From assembly GCF_007827815.1 (NCBI RefSeq), contig NZ_VITH01000002.1:186001-250000 (forward strand): a stretch of 64,000 nucleotides of DNA, in the 5' to 3' direction. This document shows, in pieces, positions 45,449 through 52,744 of this stretch. The DNA comes from Azospirillum brasilense (GTDB lineage: Bacteria > Pseudomonadota > Alphaproteobacteria > Azospirillales > Azospirillaceae). A program made the translations under genes and the position numbers. Each line of letters starts with the position of its first letter. The first letter of the stretch is position 1. The notes beneath the pieces were generated by a model that was given only the letters and a program-made list of their open reading frames with translations, was not told the DNA's origin and did not search any database.

Positions 45449-45589
45449 GTCGGCGGCCCTCCTGGATATCGTGAAACGGTTGGACTCAGGCTGAAGGTTG
45501 GGCGGTGGAGCGCGCCCGTCAACGGTGGAGGGTCTGACCGGCAACGGCCGCGCTGGCGCGGTGCGACGAAGCGGGCTATCGTGGACATC

Positions 45590-46327
45590 ATGCCGCACCG
45601 TAAAACCGTCATTCTGACCGGCGCGAGCCGGGGCATCGGCCACGCCACCGTGCAGCGCTTCAGCGCCGAGGGCTGGCGGGTCATTTCCTGTTCCCGCGAG
45701 GAGGTGCCGGACCATTGCCGGCGCGATCCGAACTGGACCCACCACATCCCGACGGACCTGTCCGATCCGGACAGCCGCGCCCGCTTCCTGGAGGAAGCCA
45801 ACCGGGCGCTGGATGGAGCGCCGCTGCACGCGTTGATCAACAACGCCGGCATCTCGCCCAAGACGCCGATCAAGGAGCGACTCGGCTGCCTGAACGGGGC
45901 CATCGAAGGCTGGCACCGGGTGTTCGAGCTGAACTTCTTCGCCCCGCTGGTGCTGGCGCGCGGCTTCGCGGCGCCGCTGTCGCGGGCGAAGGGGGCGATC
46001 GTCAACGTGACCTCGATCGCCGGCCATTCGGTGCACCCCTTCGCCGGGTCGGCCTATTCGACGTCCAAGGCGGCGCTGTCCGGCCTGACCCGCGAGATGG
46101 CGGTGGAGTTCGCCGAGATCGGCGTGCGCGTCAACGCCGTGGCGCCGGGCGAGATCGAGACCGCCATGACCGGGCCGGAATACGACGTGCTGATCCCGCG
46201 CATCCCGCTGAAGCGCATGGGGACGCCGGAGGATGTGGCGGCGGTGGTCTTCTACCTGTGCGGCCCCGACTCGGGCTACGTCACCGGAACGGAGATGTTC
46301 ATCACCGGCGGGCAGCATTTGTATTGA
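45590..46327 (+). CDS. SDR family oxidoreductase
   Basis: A 245-residue classical short-chain dehydrogenase. The cofactor motif is LTGASRGIGHATV, the NNAG motif is INNAGIS, and the catalytic Ser, Tyr and Lys are in VTSIAGHS and SAYSTSKAAL. The C-terminal YVTGTEMFITGGQ is typical. The substrate is unknown. A GTG nine bases upstream is an alternative start. Confidence 0.9.
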   Translation: MPHRKTVILTGASRGIGHATVQRFSAEGWRVISCSREEVPDHCRRDPNWTHHIPTDLSDPDSRARFLEEANRALDGAPLHALINNAGISPKTPIKERLGCLNGAIEGWHRVFELNFFAPLVLARGFAAPLSRAKGAIVNVTSIAGHSVHPFAGSAYSTSKAALSGLTREMAVEFAEIGVRVNAVAPGEIETAMTGPEYDVLIPRIPLKRMGTPEDVAAVVFYLCGPDSGYVTGTEMFITGGQHLY

Positions 46328-46353
46328 TGCGGGTGGTCGCCCGTTGGGGGTAA

Positions 46354-46535
46354 GACTCTGGGCGCACAAGATTTACGCGGATTTCGCGGATTTAAAGCAC
46401 GGATCACACGGATTTTTTCTGATGCTTGCTCGGCAATGGCTTTTTGAGAGGCTTCTGCTGAGCAAGATCAAAGAAAAATCCGTGTAATCCGTGGAAAGAT
46501 CCGTGTAATCCGTGAAGTCCTTTTGCCCGCAAGAC
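46354..46535. repeat. Foldback (long inverted-repeat) element, CACGGAT-rich
   Basis: About 180 bases that fold back on themselves. The left arm reads from AAGACTCTGGGCGCACAAGA through repeated CGGATTT and CACGGAT units to GCTTGCTCGGCA. The complement of the right arm reads from AGTCTTGCGGGCAAAAGGAC through CACGGATTACACGGAT units to CTTGCTCAGCA. The arms are each about 80 bases and imperfect, with a central loop of about 20 bases. It is clearly richer in A and T than its neighbours and lies in a 217-base intergenic gap. Confidence 0.8.
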
Positions 46536-46544
46536 TCCTGAACC

Positions 46545-47321
46545 TCAGCCGAGGTTGTGCTTGGCCACCACCGCCGCGAAGTCGTCGCCGAAATGCTCGC
46601 CGACGCGGATGACCGAGACGCCGTGCGGGATTTCCTTGAGCGCCGGGTTGTCCAGGCTCATCGAGGTCAGCAGCGCCATCGGCACGTTGTGGGTGACGCT
46701 CATCGCGCGCAGGCCGCGGATCAGGTCCAGGCCGGACAGGCCGTCCATCACCATCGACGCGATCAGCATGTCCGGCGGGACGCGCACGGCGAGGCTGATC
46801 GATTCGATGGGGTCGCTGACCGTCACGGTGCGGAAGCCGCAGGCCGCCAGTTCGCTGCCCAGCTTCTTGGCGACGACCTTGGACGGGGTGACCAGCATGA
46901 TCTCGACGTTGCTGATCTGGATGTCGGTGATCTCGAACTGGTAGCGCACCGGCAGGGCGCGGATGATCCGGTTCGTTTCCGCAACCTGCGGCTGCTCGGC
47001 GCGGTCCACCAGCTCGGCGATCCGGTCCACGAAGACCTGGGCGTCGTTCAGCTCGCGGGCCTCCAGCCGTTTCAGGCCGGACAGATACTCCTCCAGGCGG
47101 TGCGCGACGAGGCTGACGGTGGGGTAGCCGAAGCTGGTGCCCATGCCCTTGAAATTGTGGGCTTCCAGCCGGAGAACGCCAATGACCGCGGTTTCCTCCC
47201 GCGTGCCCTTGGCCACGCCTTCCAGTGCGGCGTTCATCACCTCCAACCGGTCGCGGGCGTCGTCCATGAATTCGACGCGCAGGCGGTCTTCGAGATCGTC
47301 GGGCGACAGGTTGGAAGCCAT
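46545..47321 (-). CDS. HPt domain protein with degenerate receiver domain
   Basis: A 258-residue two-domain protein. The N-terminal HPt domain has the phosphoryl-accepting His in LEAHNFKGMGTSFG (about His 55). From residue 137 the chain folds like a response-regulator receiver (IMLVTPSKVVAKKLGSEL onward), but the segment aligned with the phosphorylated Asp reads PPDMLIASMVMDGLSG, with Ser about 189 in its place. The receiver half is therefore unlikely to be phosphorylated. It probably relays phosphate from a separate hybrid kinase. No kinase gene is adjacent. Confidence 0.82.
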   Translation of the reverse strand: MASNLSPDDLEDRLRVEFMDDARDRLEVMNAALEGVAKGTREETAVIGVLRLEAHNFKGMGTSFGYPTVSLVAHRLEEYLSGLKRLEARELNDAQVFVDRIAELVDRAEQPQVAETNRIIRALPVRYQFEITDIQISNVEIMLVTPSKVVAKKLGSELAACGFRTVTVSDPIESISLAVRVPPDMLIASMVMDGLSGLDLIRGLRAMSVTHNVPMALLTSMSLDNPALKEIPHGVSVIRVGEHFGDDFAAVVAKHNLG

Positions 47322-47433
47322 GGCGGGGGGTCCTGACTATGCTTTCGGGTTAGGCAGTATGGCCCGAAAACTACACCAGAACCCTAACGCGGAACAGACA
47401 CTCGCATGAAAGGCGACGAAAACGCCGCGCCGA

Positions 47434-47979
47434 TCACAACCGTGACAGGAGAGTGTTGAACCAGGCCAGCCGTTCCTCGGCCTGGGCGATGTCATGCTCC
47501 AGCCAATCGGCGAAATGGCCGTCGGTCCCCGCACTTCCCCGCTTCAGGTCGCCCAGGCGCGCCAGCTCGGTCTCGCAGAGCGAGGCGAGGTGGTCGATCT
47601 GGTCGCGCTGCGACTCGACGTCCAGCAGATGCAGGAAGCGCAGCTTCAGCGCGATGACCAGCTTGTTCAGCCCGTCCGCCGACGGAGCGCGGACGTTGGC
47701 GCGCATCAGCGTGTCGAACTCCGCCCGTCCGGCCTCGGTCGCGCCGAGCAGGGCGTTGTCCTCCATGCCGGTGCCGTCCAGCGCCTCGATCAGCCCCTCG
47801 TAGCGCAGCATCTCCAGCGACGTGCCCATGAGGTCGAGCGACGGGCCGACGATGCGGTCGAGGAAATGGCGGAGCGCGCCGGCCAGGTCGGCGTAACGCT
47901 GCGGCCCGTTCTGGATCAGCGTGCCCAGGACGGCGAGGCGCACGGCCTCCTTCGGCATCAGCGAGTTGTCACGGTACAT
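47434..47979 (-). CDS. PadR-like transcriptional regulator
   Basis: A 181-residue protein from the ATG at 47979. The N-terminal half has a winged-helix layout (RLAVLGTLIQNGPQRYADL; LEMLRYEGLIEAL) and the C-terminal half is helical, as in PadR regulators. Similarity is moderate, so the family name is tentative. A perfect inverted repeat lies 54 bases upstream and may be its operator. It lies downstream of hemA on the same strand, with a hairpin between. Confidence 0.7.
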   Translation of the reverse strand: MYRDNSLMPKEAVRLAVLGTLIQNGPQRYADLAGALRHFLDRIVGPSLDLMGTSLEMLRYEGLIEALDGTGMEDNALLGATEAGRAEFDTLMRANVRAPSADGLNKLVIALKLRFLHLLDVESQRDQIDHLASLCETELARLGDLKRGSAGTDGHFADWLEHDIAQAEERLAWFNTLLSRL

Positions 47980-48032
47980 GGCGAACCCCTGGGCGGTGGC
48001 GATTGGACGGCGGCTGTCGACGGTTGCGGACC

Positions 48033-48050
48033 GAACGTTGCGAAACGTTC
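48033..48050. promoter_or_regulatory. Inverted repeat upstream of PadR-like gene
   Basis: GAACGTT-GCGA-AACGTTC is a perfect 7-base inverted repeat with a 4-base spacer, 54 bases before the PadR-like start codon. An autoregulatory operator is the simplest reading. Confidence 0.5.
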
Positions 48051-48129
48051 TCAGCAACGTCTAAAGGTAAGGCGCTCCGGCCCACAAGTCCAGAGCGCCG
48101 ATGCCGTTATCGCCGGGAGATCACCGAAT

Positions 48130-48163
48130 CCCCTCCTGCGCGCGGGAGAGCGCGCAGGAGGGG
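48130..48163. terminator. Perfect 14-base hairpin after hemA
   Basis: CCCCTCCTGCGCGC (48130-48143) pairs perfectly with GCGCGCAGGAGGGG (48150-48163) across GGGAGA. It starts ten bases after the hemA stop in the direction of transcription. No U-tract follows on either strand, so it may act as a Rho-assisted terminator or mRNA stabiliser. Confidence 0.5.
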
Positions 48164-48172
48164 GGGGAGGGG

Positions 48173-49387
48173 TTACGCCGCCAGACGCAGGTCCAGGCGG
48201 CTCCACACGTCGAGCAGGGCGTCGACGAGGCGCGCCATTTCGGCATCGCTGTGCAGCGGGGTGGGGGTGAAGCGCAGGCGCTCGCCGCCGCGCGGCACGG
48301 TCGGGTAGTTGATCGGCTGGACGTAGATGTCGTGCCGTTCCATCAGCTCGTCCGAGGCGCGCTTGCAGCGGTGGGCGTCGCCGACCATCACCGGAACGAT
48401 GTGGCTGGCCGACGGCATCACCGGCAGGCCGGCCTCGGCCATCAGCCGCTTCAGCGTCGCCGCGCGCTCCTGGTGCTGGTCGCGCTCCGTCTGGCTCTGC
48501 TTCAGATAACGGATGCTGGCCAGAGCCCCGGCGGCCAGGACCGGCGACAACGAGGTGGAGAAGATGAAGCCGGCGGCGAAGCTGCGGATGCAGTCGACCA
48601 GCGCGGTGGAACCGGTGATGTAGCCGCCCTGCACGCCGAAGGCCTTGCCCAGCGTGCCCTCGATGATGGTCAGCCGGTCCATGGCGCCGTCGCGCTCGGC
48701 CACGCCGCCGCCGCGCGGGCCGTACATGCCGACCGCGTGCACCTCGTCCAGATAGGTCATGGCGCCGTGCTTGTCGGCGACGTCGCACAGGTCATGGATC
48801 GGGGCGACGTCGCCGTCCATGGAATAGACGCTCTCAAACGCCACGACCTTCGGGCGGTCCGGGGCGATCTGCGACAGCAGCTCGTCCAGATGCTTGGGGT
48901 CGTTGTGGCGGAAGATGTGCTTCTCGGCGCCGCTGTTGCGGATGCCGGTGATCATCGAATTGTGGTTCAGCGCGTCCGACAGGATCACGCAGTTCGGCAG
49001 CAGCTTGCCCAGCGTCCCCAGCGTCGCGTCGTTGGACACGTAGCCGGAGGTGAAGAGCAGCGCCGCCTCCTTCTGGTGAAGGTCGGCCAGTTCGCGCTCC
49101 AGCAGCACATGGTAGATGTTGGTGCCGGAGATGTTGCGCGTGCCGCCGGCGCCCGCACCCACGCCGTCGACGGCGTCGTGCATCGCCTGCAGGACGACCG
49201 GGTTCTGGCCCATGCCCAGATAGTCGTTCGAGCACCAGACGGTGACCTGCCGCTCCTTCCCGGAGGCGTCGCGGAAGGTGGCTTTCGGAAAGTTCCCCGC
49301 GTGCCGTTCGAGGTTGGCGAAGACCCGGTAGCGGCCATCCTGTTTCAGGCTGGCGATCTGGGTGCGGAAAAAGCTCTCGTAATCCAT
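48173..49387 (-). CDS. hemA: 5-aminolevulinate synthase
   Basis: A 404-residue PLP enzyme that condenses glycine and succinyl-CoA, the first step of haem synthesis in alphaproteobacteria. The start at 49387 gives [15 protein letters not shown], the family beginning. The PLP lysine is in [33 protein letters not shown] and [16 protein letters not shown] are conserved. An FNR-type box lies 113 bases upstream, so oxygen control is likely. Confidence 0.96.
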   Translation of the reverse strand: MDYESFFRTQIASLKQDGRYRVFANLERHAGNFPKATFRDASGKERQVTVWCSNDYLGMGQNPVVLQAMHDAVDGVGAGAGGTRNISGTNIYHVLLERELADLHQKEAALLFTSGYVSNDATLGTLGKLLPNCVILSDALNHNSMITGIRNSGAEKHIFRHNDPKHLDELLSQIAPDRPKVVAFESVYSMDGDVAPIHDLCDVADKHGAMTYLDEVHAVGMYGPRGGGVAERDGAMDRLTIIEGTLGKAFGVQGGYITGSTALVDCIRSFAAGFIFSTSLSPVLAAGALASIRYLKQSQTERDQHQERAATLKRLMAEAGLPVMPSASHIVPVMVGDAHRCKRASDELMERHDIYVQPINYPTVPRGGERLRFTPTPLHSDAEMARLVDALLDVWSRLDLRLAA

Positions 49388-49842
49388 CGCGCGTTCCGTT
49401 CGCATTCATCCGAAGGGGCGGGTGCAGTCCGGGCAGTCCAGCCACCGGGCCTAGCACGTTAGGAAGATGGCATGATCGTTGCCGTGTTGCCACCCGGCAT
49501 TGACCGAGGTCAAAAGGTCTGCCCTGTGAGACACCAATTCTCCCCGATCCGCCGCGGCGGGACCATTCGACCTATGGATGATCGCTTGGTCGGAGCGTTT
49601 CCCGCCCGGTGCCCGTCGCACCGTTGCCGCCGTTGGGAAACACCCTTTCGCCCTCCCGTTTCATTGATGATTCCAAGTGATTGCGGATGTTCCCGAGGTA
49701 TAACGGAGCGCAAGTTTTGCTGAATATGCTGTCCGATTGCGCCGAATACCTTTGTTGAGCTCTTTTACGAACAAGGTGGTATGGACGCTGACAAGGGAAG
49801 GTGAGAGCATTCATTCAAGACGTTGATGAGGAGTGTTGCGCC
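49388..49842. other. Divergent intergenic region of hemA
   Basis: A 455-base region between hemA and the plus-strand gene at 49843. It contains an FNR-type box near the hemA side. No protein gene is supported in it. The part next to 49843 is AT-richer than average (runs such as TTGCTGAATATGC) and probably holds that gene's promoter. Confidence 0.5.
49500..49513. promoter_or_regulatory. FNR/FixK-type binding site upstream of hemA
   Basis: TTGACCGAGGTCAA is a perfect TTGAC-N4-GTCAA palindrome, matching the FNR/FixK/FnrL consensus. It lies 113 bases before the hemA start. In Rhodobacter, hemA is known to be under FnrL control through such a site. Confidence 0.75.
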
Positions 49843-50259
49843 ATGAATGCCGTTCTGACCTTCGACAGCGCGCGAGGCCGGCGAGTGTCGGGTTTGGAGC
49901 CCGGCCGTGGCGCCATTGCCCCCGGTGGGAGCATGGTCATCCCTTTCCGCCCGGCGTCCGCCGCCGCTGTGTCCCCGGCGCCGTCCCTGCCGCGGCGTCC
50001 CGCCGTGCCGTCGTCGCTCCGCTCCGACGCGGTGACCCGTGCCGACGAGGGACCGACGGACGAGTCCGCTCCGCCGGCGGGGCGTCTGGCGCGTCTGATC
50101 TTCATGGCCAGCGTGGGCGGTTACATGGCCGTGCACGAGGACACGCTGGTGCAATTGAACGGGCGGATGGTCTGGCCGACCGCCGACGCGCTGATCCGCG
50201 ACGCGGCAGCGGCCGGCGTCCCGGTCTCGTCCCACGTCATCAACACCGCCCGATCCTGA
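49843..50259 (+). CDS. Hypothetical protein, Pro/Ala/Ser-rich N-terminal half
   Basis: A 138-residue protein from the ATG at 49843, preceded by GATGAGGAG. Residues 1-85 are low-complexity and rich in Pro, Ala, Ser and Arg. The C-terminal 50 residues (LARLIFMASVGGYMAVHEDT) look folded. No family is recognised. It is followed by a strong terminator, which supports its being a real transcription unit. Confidence 0.6.
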   Translation: MNAVLTFDSARGRRVSGLEPGRGAIAPGGSMVIPFRPASAAAVSPAPSLPRRPAVPSSLRSDAVTRADEGPTDESAPPAGRLARLIFMASVGGYMAVHEDTLVQLNGRMVWPTADALIRDAAAAGVPVSSHVINTARS

Positions 50260-50275
50260 GCACCGCTTCGGAATG

Positions 50276-50314
50276 AAAAAGGGCCGCCCGCGCCGGATGG
50301 CGGGGCGGCCCTTT
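50276..50314. terminator. Bidirectional Rho-independent terminator
   Basis: GGGCCGCCC (50281-50289) pairs with GGGCGGCCC (50303-50311); TTT follows on the plus strand and the minus side reads TTTTTCATTC. It serves the convergent hypothetical and aminotransferase genes. Confidence 0.85.
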
Positions 50315-50333
50315 CCCGTCGCGGAACCGGCCG

Positions 50334-51749
50334 TTAGCCGCGCAGGACGGGGATCGCGGCGTCCAGCGCCGTGGTCAGGCGGTCGAACATCAGGTTGATG
50401 TCCGCCTCGCCGATGACCAGCGGCGGGCAGACCGCCACGCTGTCGCCCATGGCGCGGATGATCAGGCCGTTCTCCTGGCTCAGCCCGTTCACCACGGCGC
50501 CGGCCCGGCCCACCGGATCGAACGGGGTCTTGCTCTCCTTGTCGGCGACCAGTTCGAGGGCGCCGATCAGGCCGACGCCGCGCGCCTCGCCGACCAGAGG
50601 ATGGTCGGCCAGGGCCTTCAGACGGCGCTGGAACAGCGGGGCGACGGCGCGGACATGGCCGATCAGGTCCCGCTCCTCGTAGATCTTCAGCGTCTCGATC
50701 GCCACCGCCGCCGCCACCGGGTGGGCGGAGTAGGTGTAGCCGTGGCCGAAGGTGCCGATCTTCTTGCTCTCCTCGACGCAGGCCCGGTAGACCGCGTCCG
50801 ACACCATCACCGCGGAAATCGGCAGGTAGCCGGAGGACAGCTGCTTGGCGCAGGTTATGATGTCCGGCTGCATGCCCATGGTCTGGCTGCCCCAGAAATT
50901 CCCGGTGCGCCCAAAGCCGCAGATCACCTCGTCGGCGACCAGGAGGATGTCGTACTTCTTCAGGATCGGCTGGATCTTCGCGAAGTAGGTCGCGGGCGGG
51001 ACGATGACGCCGCCGGCCCCCATCACCGGCTCCGCGAACATGGCGGCGATGGTCTCCGGCCCCTCGGCCAGGATCAGCGCCTCCAGGCTTTCCGCCAGAC
51101 GGGTCGCGAAATCCTCCTCGCTCTCGCCCGGCTCGGCGAAGCGGTAATGGTGCGGGCAGTCGGTGTGCTGGATGCGGGCGATCGGCAGGTCGAAGTCGCG
51201 GTGGTTGTTCACCAGGCCGGTCAGGCTGGCCGTCGCCACAGTGACGCCGTGATAGGCCTTCACCCGCGACAGGATCTTCTTCTTCTCCGGCCGGCCCAGC
51301 GCGTTGTTGTAGTACCAGACCAGCTTGACGGCGGTGTCGTTCGCCTCCGACCCGGAGTTGGCGAAGAACACCTTGGACATCGGCACCGGGGCCAGCTTGA
51401 TCAGCCGCTCCGCCAGATCGATGCCCGGCTCGTGGCTCTTGTGGCCGAAGACGTGGTAGGTCGGCAGTTTGCGCATCTGGCGGGTGGCGGCCTCGACGAG
51501 GCGCTCCTCGCCCCAGCCCAGCGACACGCACCACAGGCTGGCCAGACCCTCGATGTATTCCTTGCCGCTGTCGTCGAAGACGCGCACGCCCTCGCCGCGC
51601 TCGATGATCAGCGGACCCTGGGTCTCGTGCGCGTGCAGGTTGGTGTAGGGGTGGAGGAAATACGCCTTGTCGCGGCTGGCGGCGGAGTTCCCGGCGCCAT
51701 GATTGTCGGGCCCGGAATTTTCAGTCGCCGCGACGCCCTGTTCGGTCAT
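50334..51749 (-). CDS. Class III aminotransferase (omega-transaminase-like)
   Basis: A 471-residue PLP enzyme from the ATG at 51749. Key segments are FFANSGSEANDTAVKLVWYY (cofactor phosphate), VKAYHGVTVATASL, LVADEVICGFGRTG (Asp contacting the PLP ring) and the lysine in IITCAKQLSSGYLPISA. The family moves amino groups between amines, beta-amino acids or GABA and pyruvate. The Trp/Tyr-rich start (LWCVSLGWGEERL) fits pyruvate-dependent omega-transaminases. The substrate is not known. Confidence 0.92.
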   Translation of the reverse strand: MTEQGVAATENSGPDNHGAGNSAASRDKAYFLHPYTNLHAHETQGPLIIERGEGVRVFDDSGKEYIEGLASLWCVSLGWGEERLVEAATRQMRKLPTYHVFGHKSHEPGIDLAERLIKLAPVPMSKVFFANSGSEANDTAVKLVWYYNNALGRPEKKKILSRVKAYHGVTVATASLTGLVNNHRDFDLPIARIQHTDCPHHYRFAEPGESEEDFATRLAESLEALILAEGPETIAAMFAEPVMGAGGVIVPPATYFAKIQPILKKYDILLVADEVICGFGRTGNFWGSQTMGMQPDIITCAKQLSSGYLPISAVMVSDAVYRACVEESKKIGTFGHGYTYSAHPVAAAVAIETLKIYEERDLIGHVRAVAPLFQRRLKALADHPLVGEARGVGLIGALELVADKESKTPFDPVGRAGAVVNGLSQENGLIIRAMGDSVAVCPPLVIGEADINLMFDRLTTALDAAIPVLRG

Positions 51750-52058
51750 GATCTCTATCCCTGTGTTCACTGCCGGTGTCGGTCGTTGCCGATGCTGCTT
51801 CGCCGATGTTGAAAATGTTAAACGGCGCCCCCGATCATAGGCATGGTTGGCCCTCCTGACAAAGCCGGAGAATCGGGGGGTGGAGCGGGCATTCCCGTCC
51901 TGCATGGCACCCCGCCCGCTGGCGGGATTCTTCGCCACGCGGACACGCCGGTGCACGGTGTTAGAGAATGGCATCGGATCTCCGCGTCTCGGCGGTGGAA
52001 GACGCCTTCGGCCGGACCCGTTGCGCGAGGTCCGGCGATTCGGACGGGAAGGGGACAC
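51750..52058. other. Divergent intergenic region, aminotransferase / GST
   Basis: A 309-base region between two divergent genes. It should contain both promoters. I see no protein gene, no strong palindrome and no terminator in it. Confidence 0.45.
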
Positions 52059-52694
52059 ATGATCACTTTGTATGGAATGCCGAGCAGCGCATCGATGGCG
52101 CCGCACATCCTGCTGCGCGAGATCGGGCTGCCCTTTGACCTGGTCATGCTGGACCGCGCCACCGCGGCCCACAAGGCGCCGGACTATCTGCGCCTGAACC
52201 CCAACGGGCGGGTGCCGACTCTGGTGGAGGGCGATCTTGTGCTGTTCGAGGCGGCGGCGATCTGCCTGCATCTGGCCGATTCGCATCCGGCCGCCGGACT
52301 GGCCCCGGCGCTTGGCACGGCGGAGCGCGCGCGTTTCTACCAGTGGCTGGTCTTCCTGACCAACACCGTCCAGGCCGACATGATGGTCTATTTCTACCCG
52401 GAGCGCCACGCCGAAGGGGCGGAGGCGCAGGCCTCGGTCAAGGCCATGGCGGAGGCGCGGCTGCTGGAGCGCTTCAGGCTGCTGGACGGTCAACTGGGCG
52501 ACGCGGCGTGTTTCCTCGGCGACCGCTACAGCGCCGTCGACCCCTACCTGTTCATGCTGGCCCGCTGGACCCGCTTCATGGGCACCCCGGCGCGCAGCCT
52601 GCCCAACCTCGGCCCCTACCTCGCCCGCGTGCTGGAGCGCCCTGCGGTCACGGCGGCGTTCGAGGCCGAAGGGCTCGGCGCGCCCTATTATTGA
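52059..52694 (+). CDS. Glutathione S-transferase
   Basis: A 211-residue protein from the ATG at 52059, with GGGAAGGGG before it. The N-terminal thioredoxin-like domain shows LYGMPSSASMAPHILLREIG and the glutathione-contact stretch NPNGRVPTLVEGD followed by LFEAAAICLHLAD. The C-terminal helical domain has GDRYSAVDPYLFMLARW. It likely conjugates or reduces small electrophiles. The exact class is uncertain. Confidence 0.92.
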   Translation: MITLYGMPSSASMAPHILLREIGLPFDLVMLDRATAAHKAPDYLRLNPNGRVPTLVEGDLVLFEAAAICLHLADSHPAAGLAPALGTAERARFYQWLVFLTNTVQADMMVYFYPERHAEGAEAQASVKAMAEARLLERFRLLDGQLGDAACFLGDRYSAVDPYLFMLARWTRFMGTPARSLPNLGPYLARVLERPAVTAAFEAEGLGAPYY

Positions 52695-52744
52695 TTGGAA
52701 GAAGGGTTGCCGCTCCGTCTTAAAAGCGGAGCGGCATCAGCCGC

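Noticed and set aside
46233..46487. Protein gene running through the foldback element
   Set aside because: It starts inside the SDR gene in another frame and translates repeat sequence. It is an artefact of the element.
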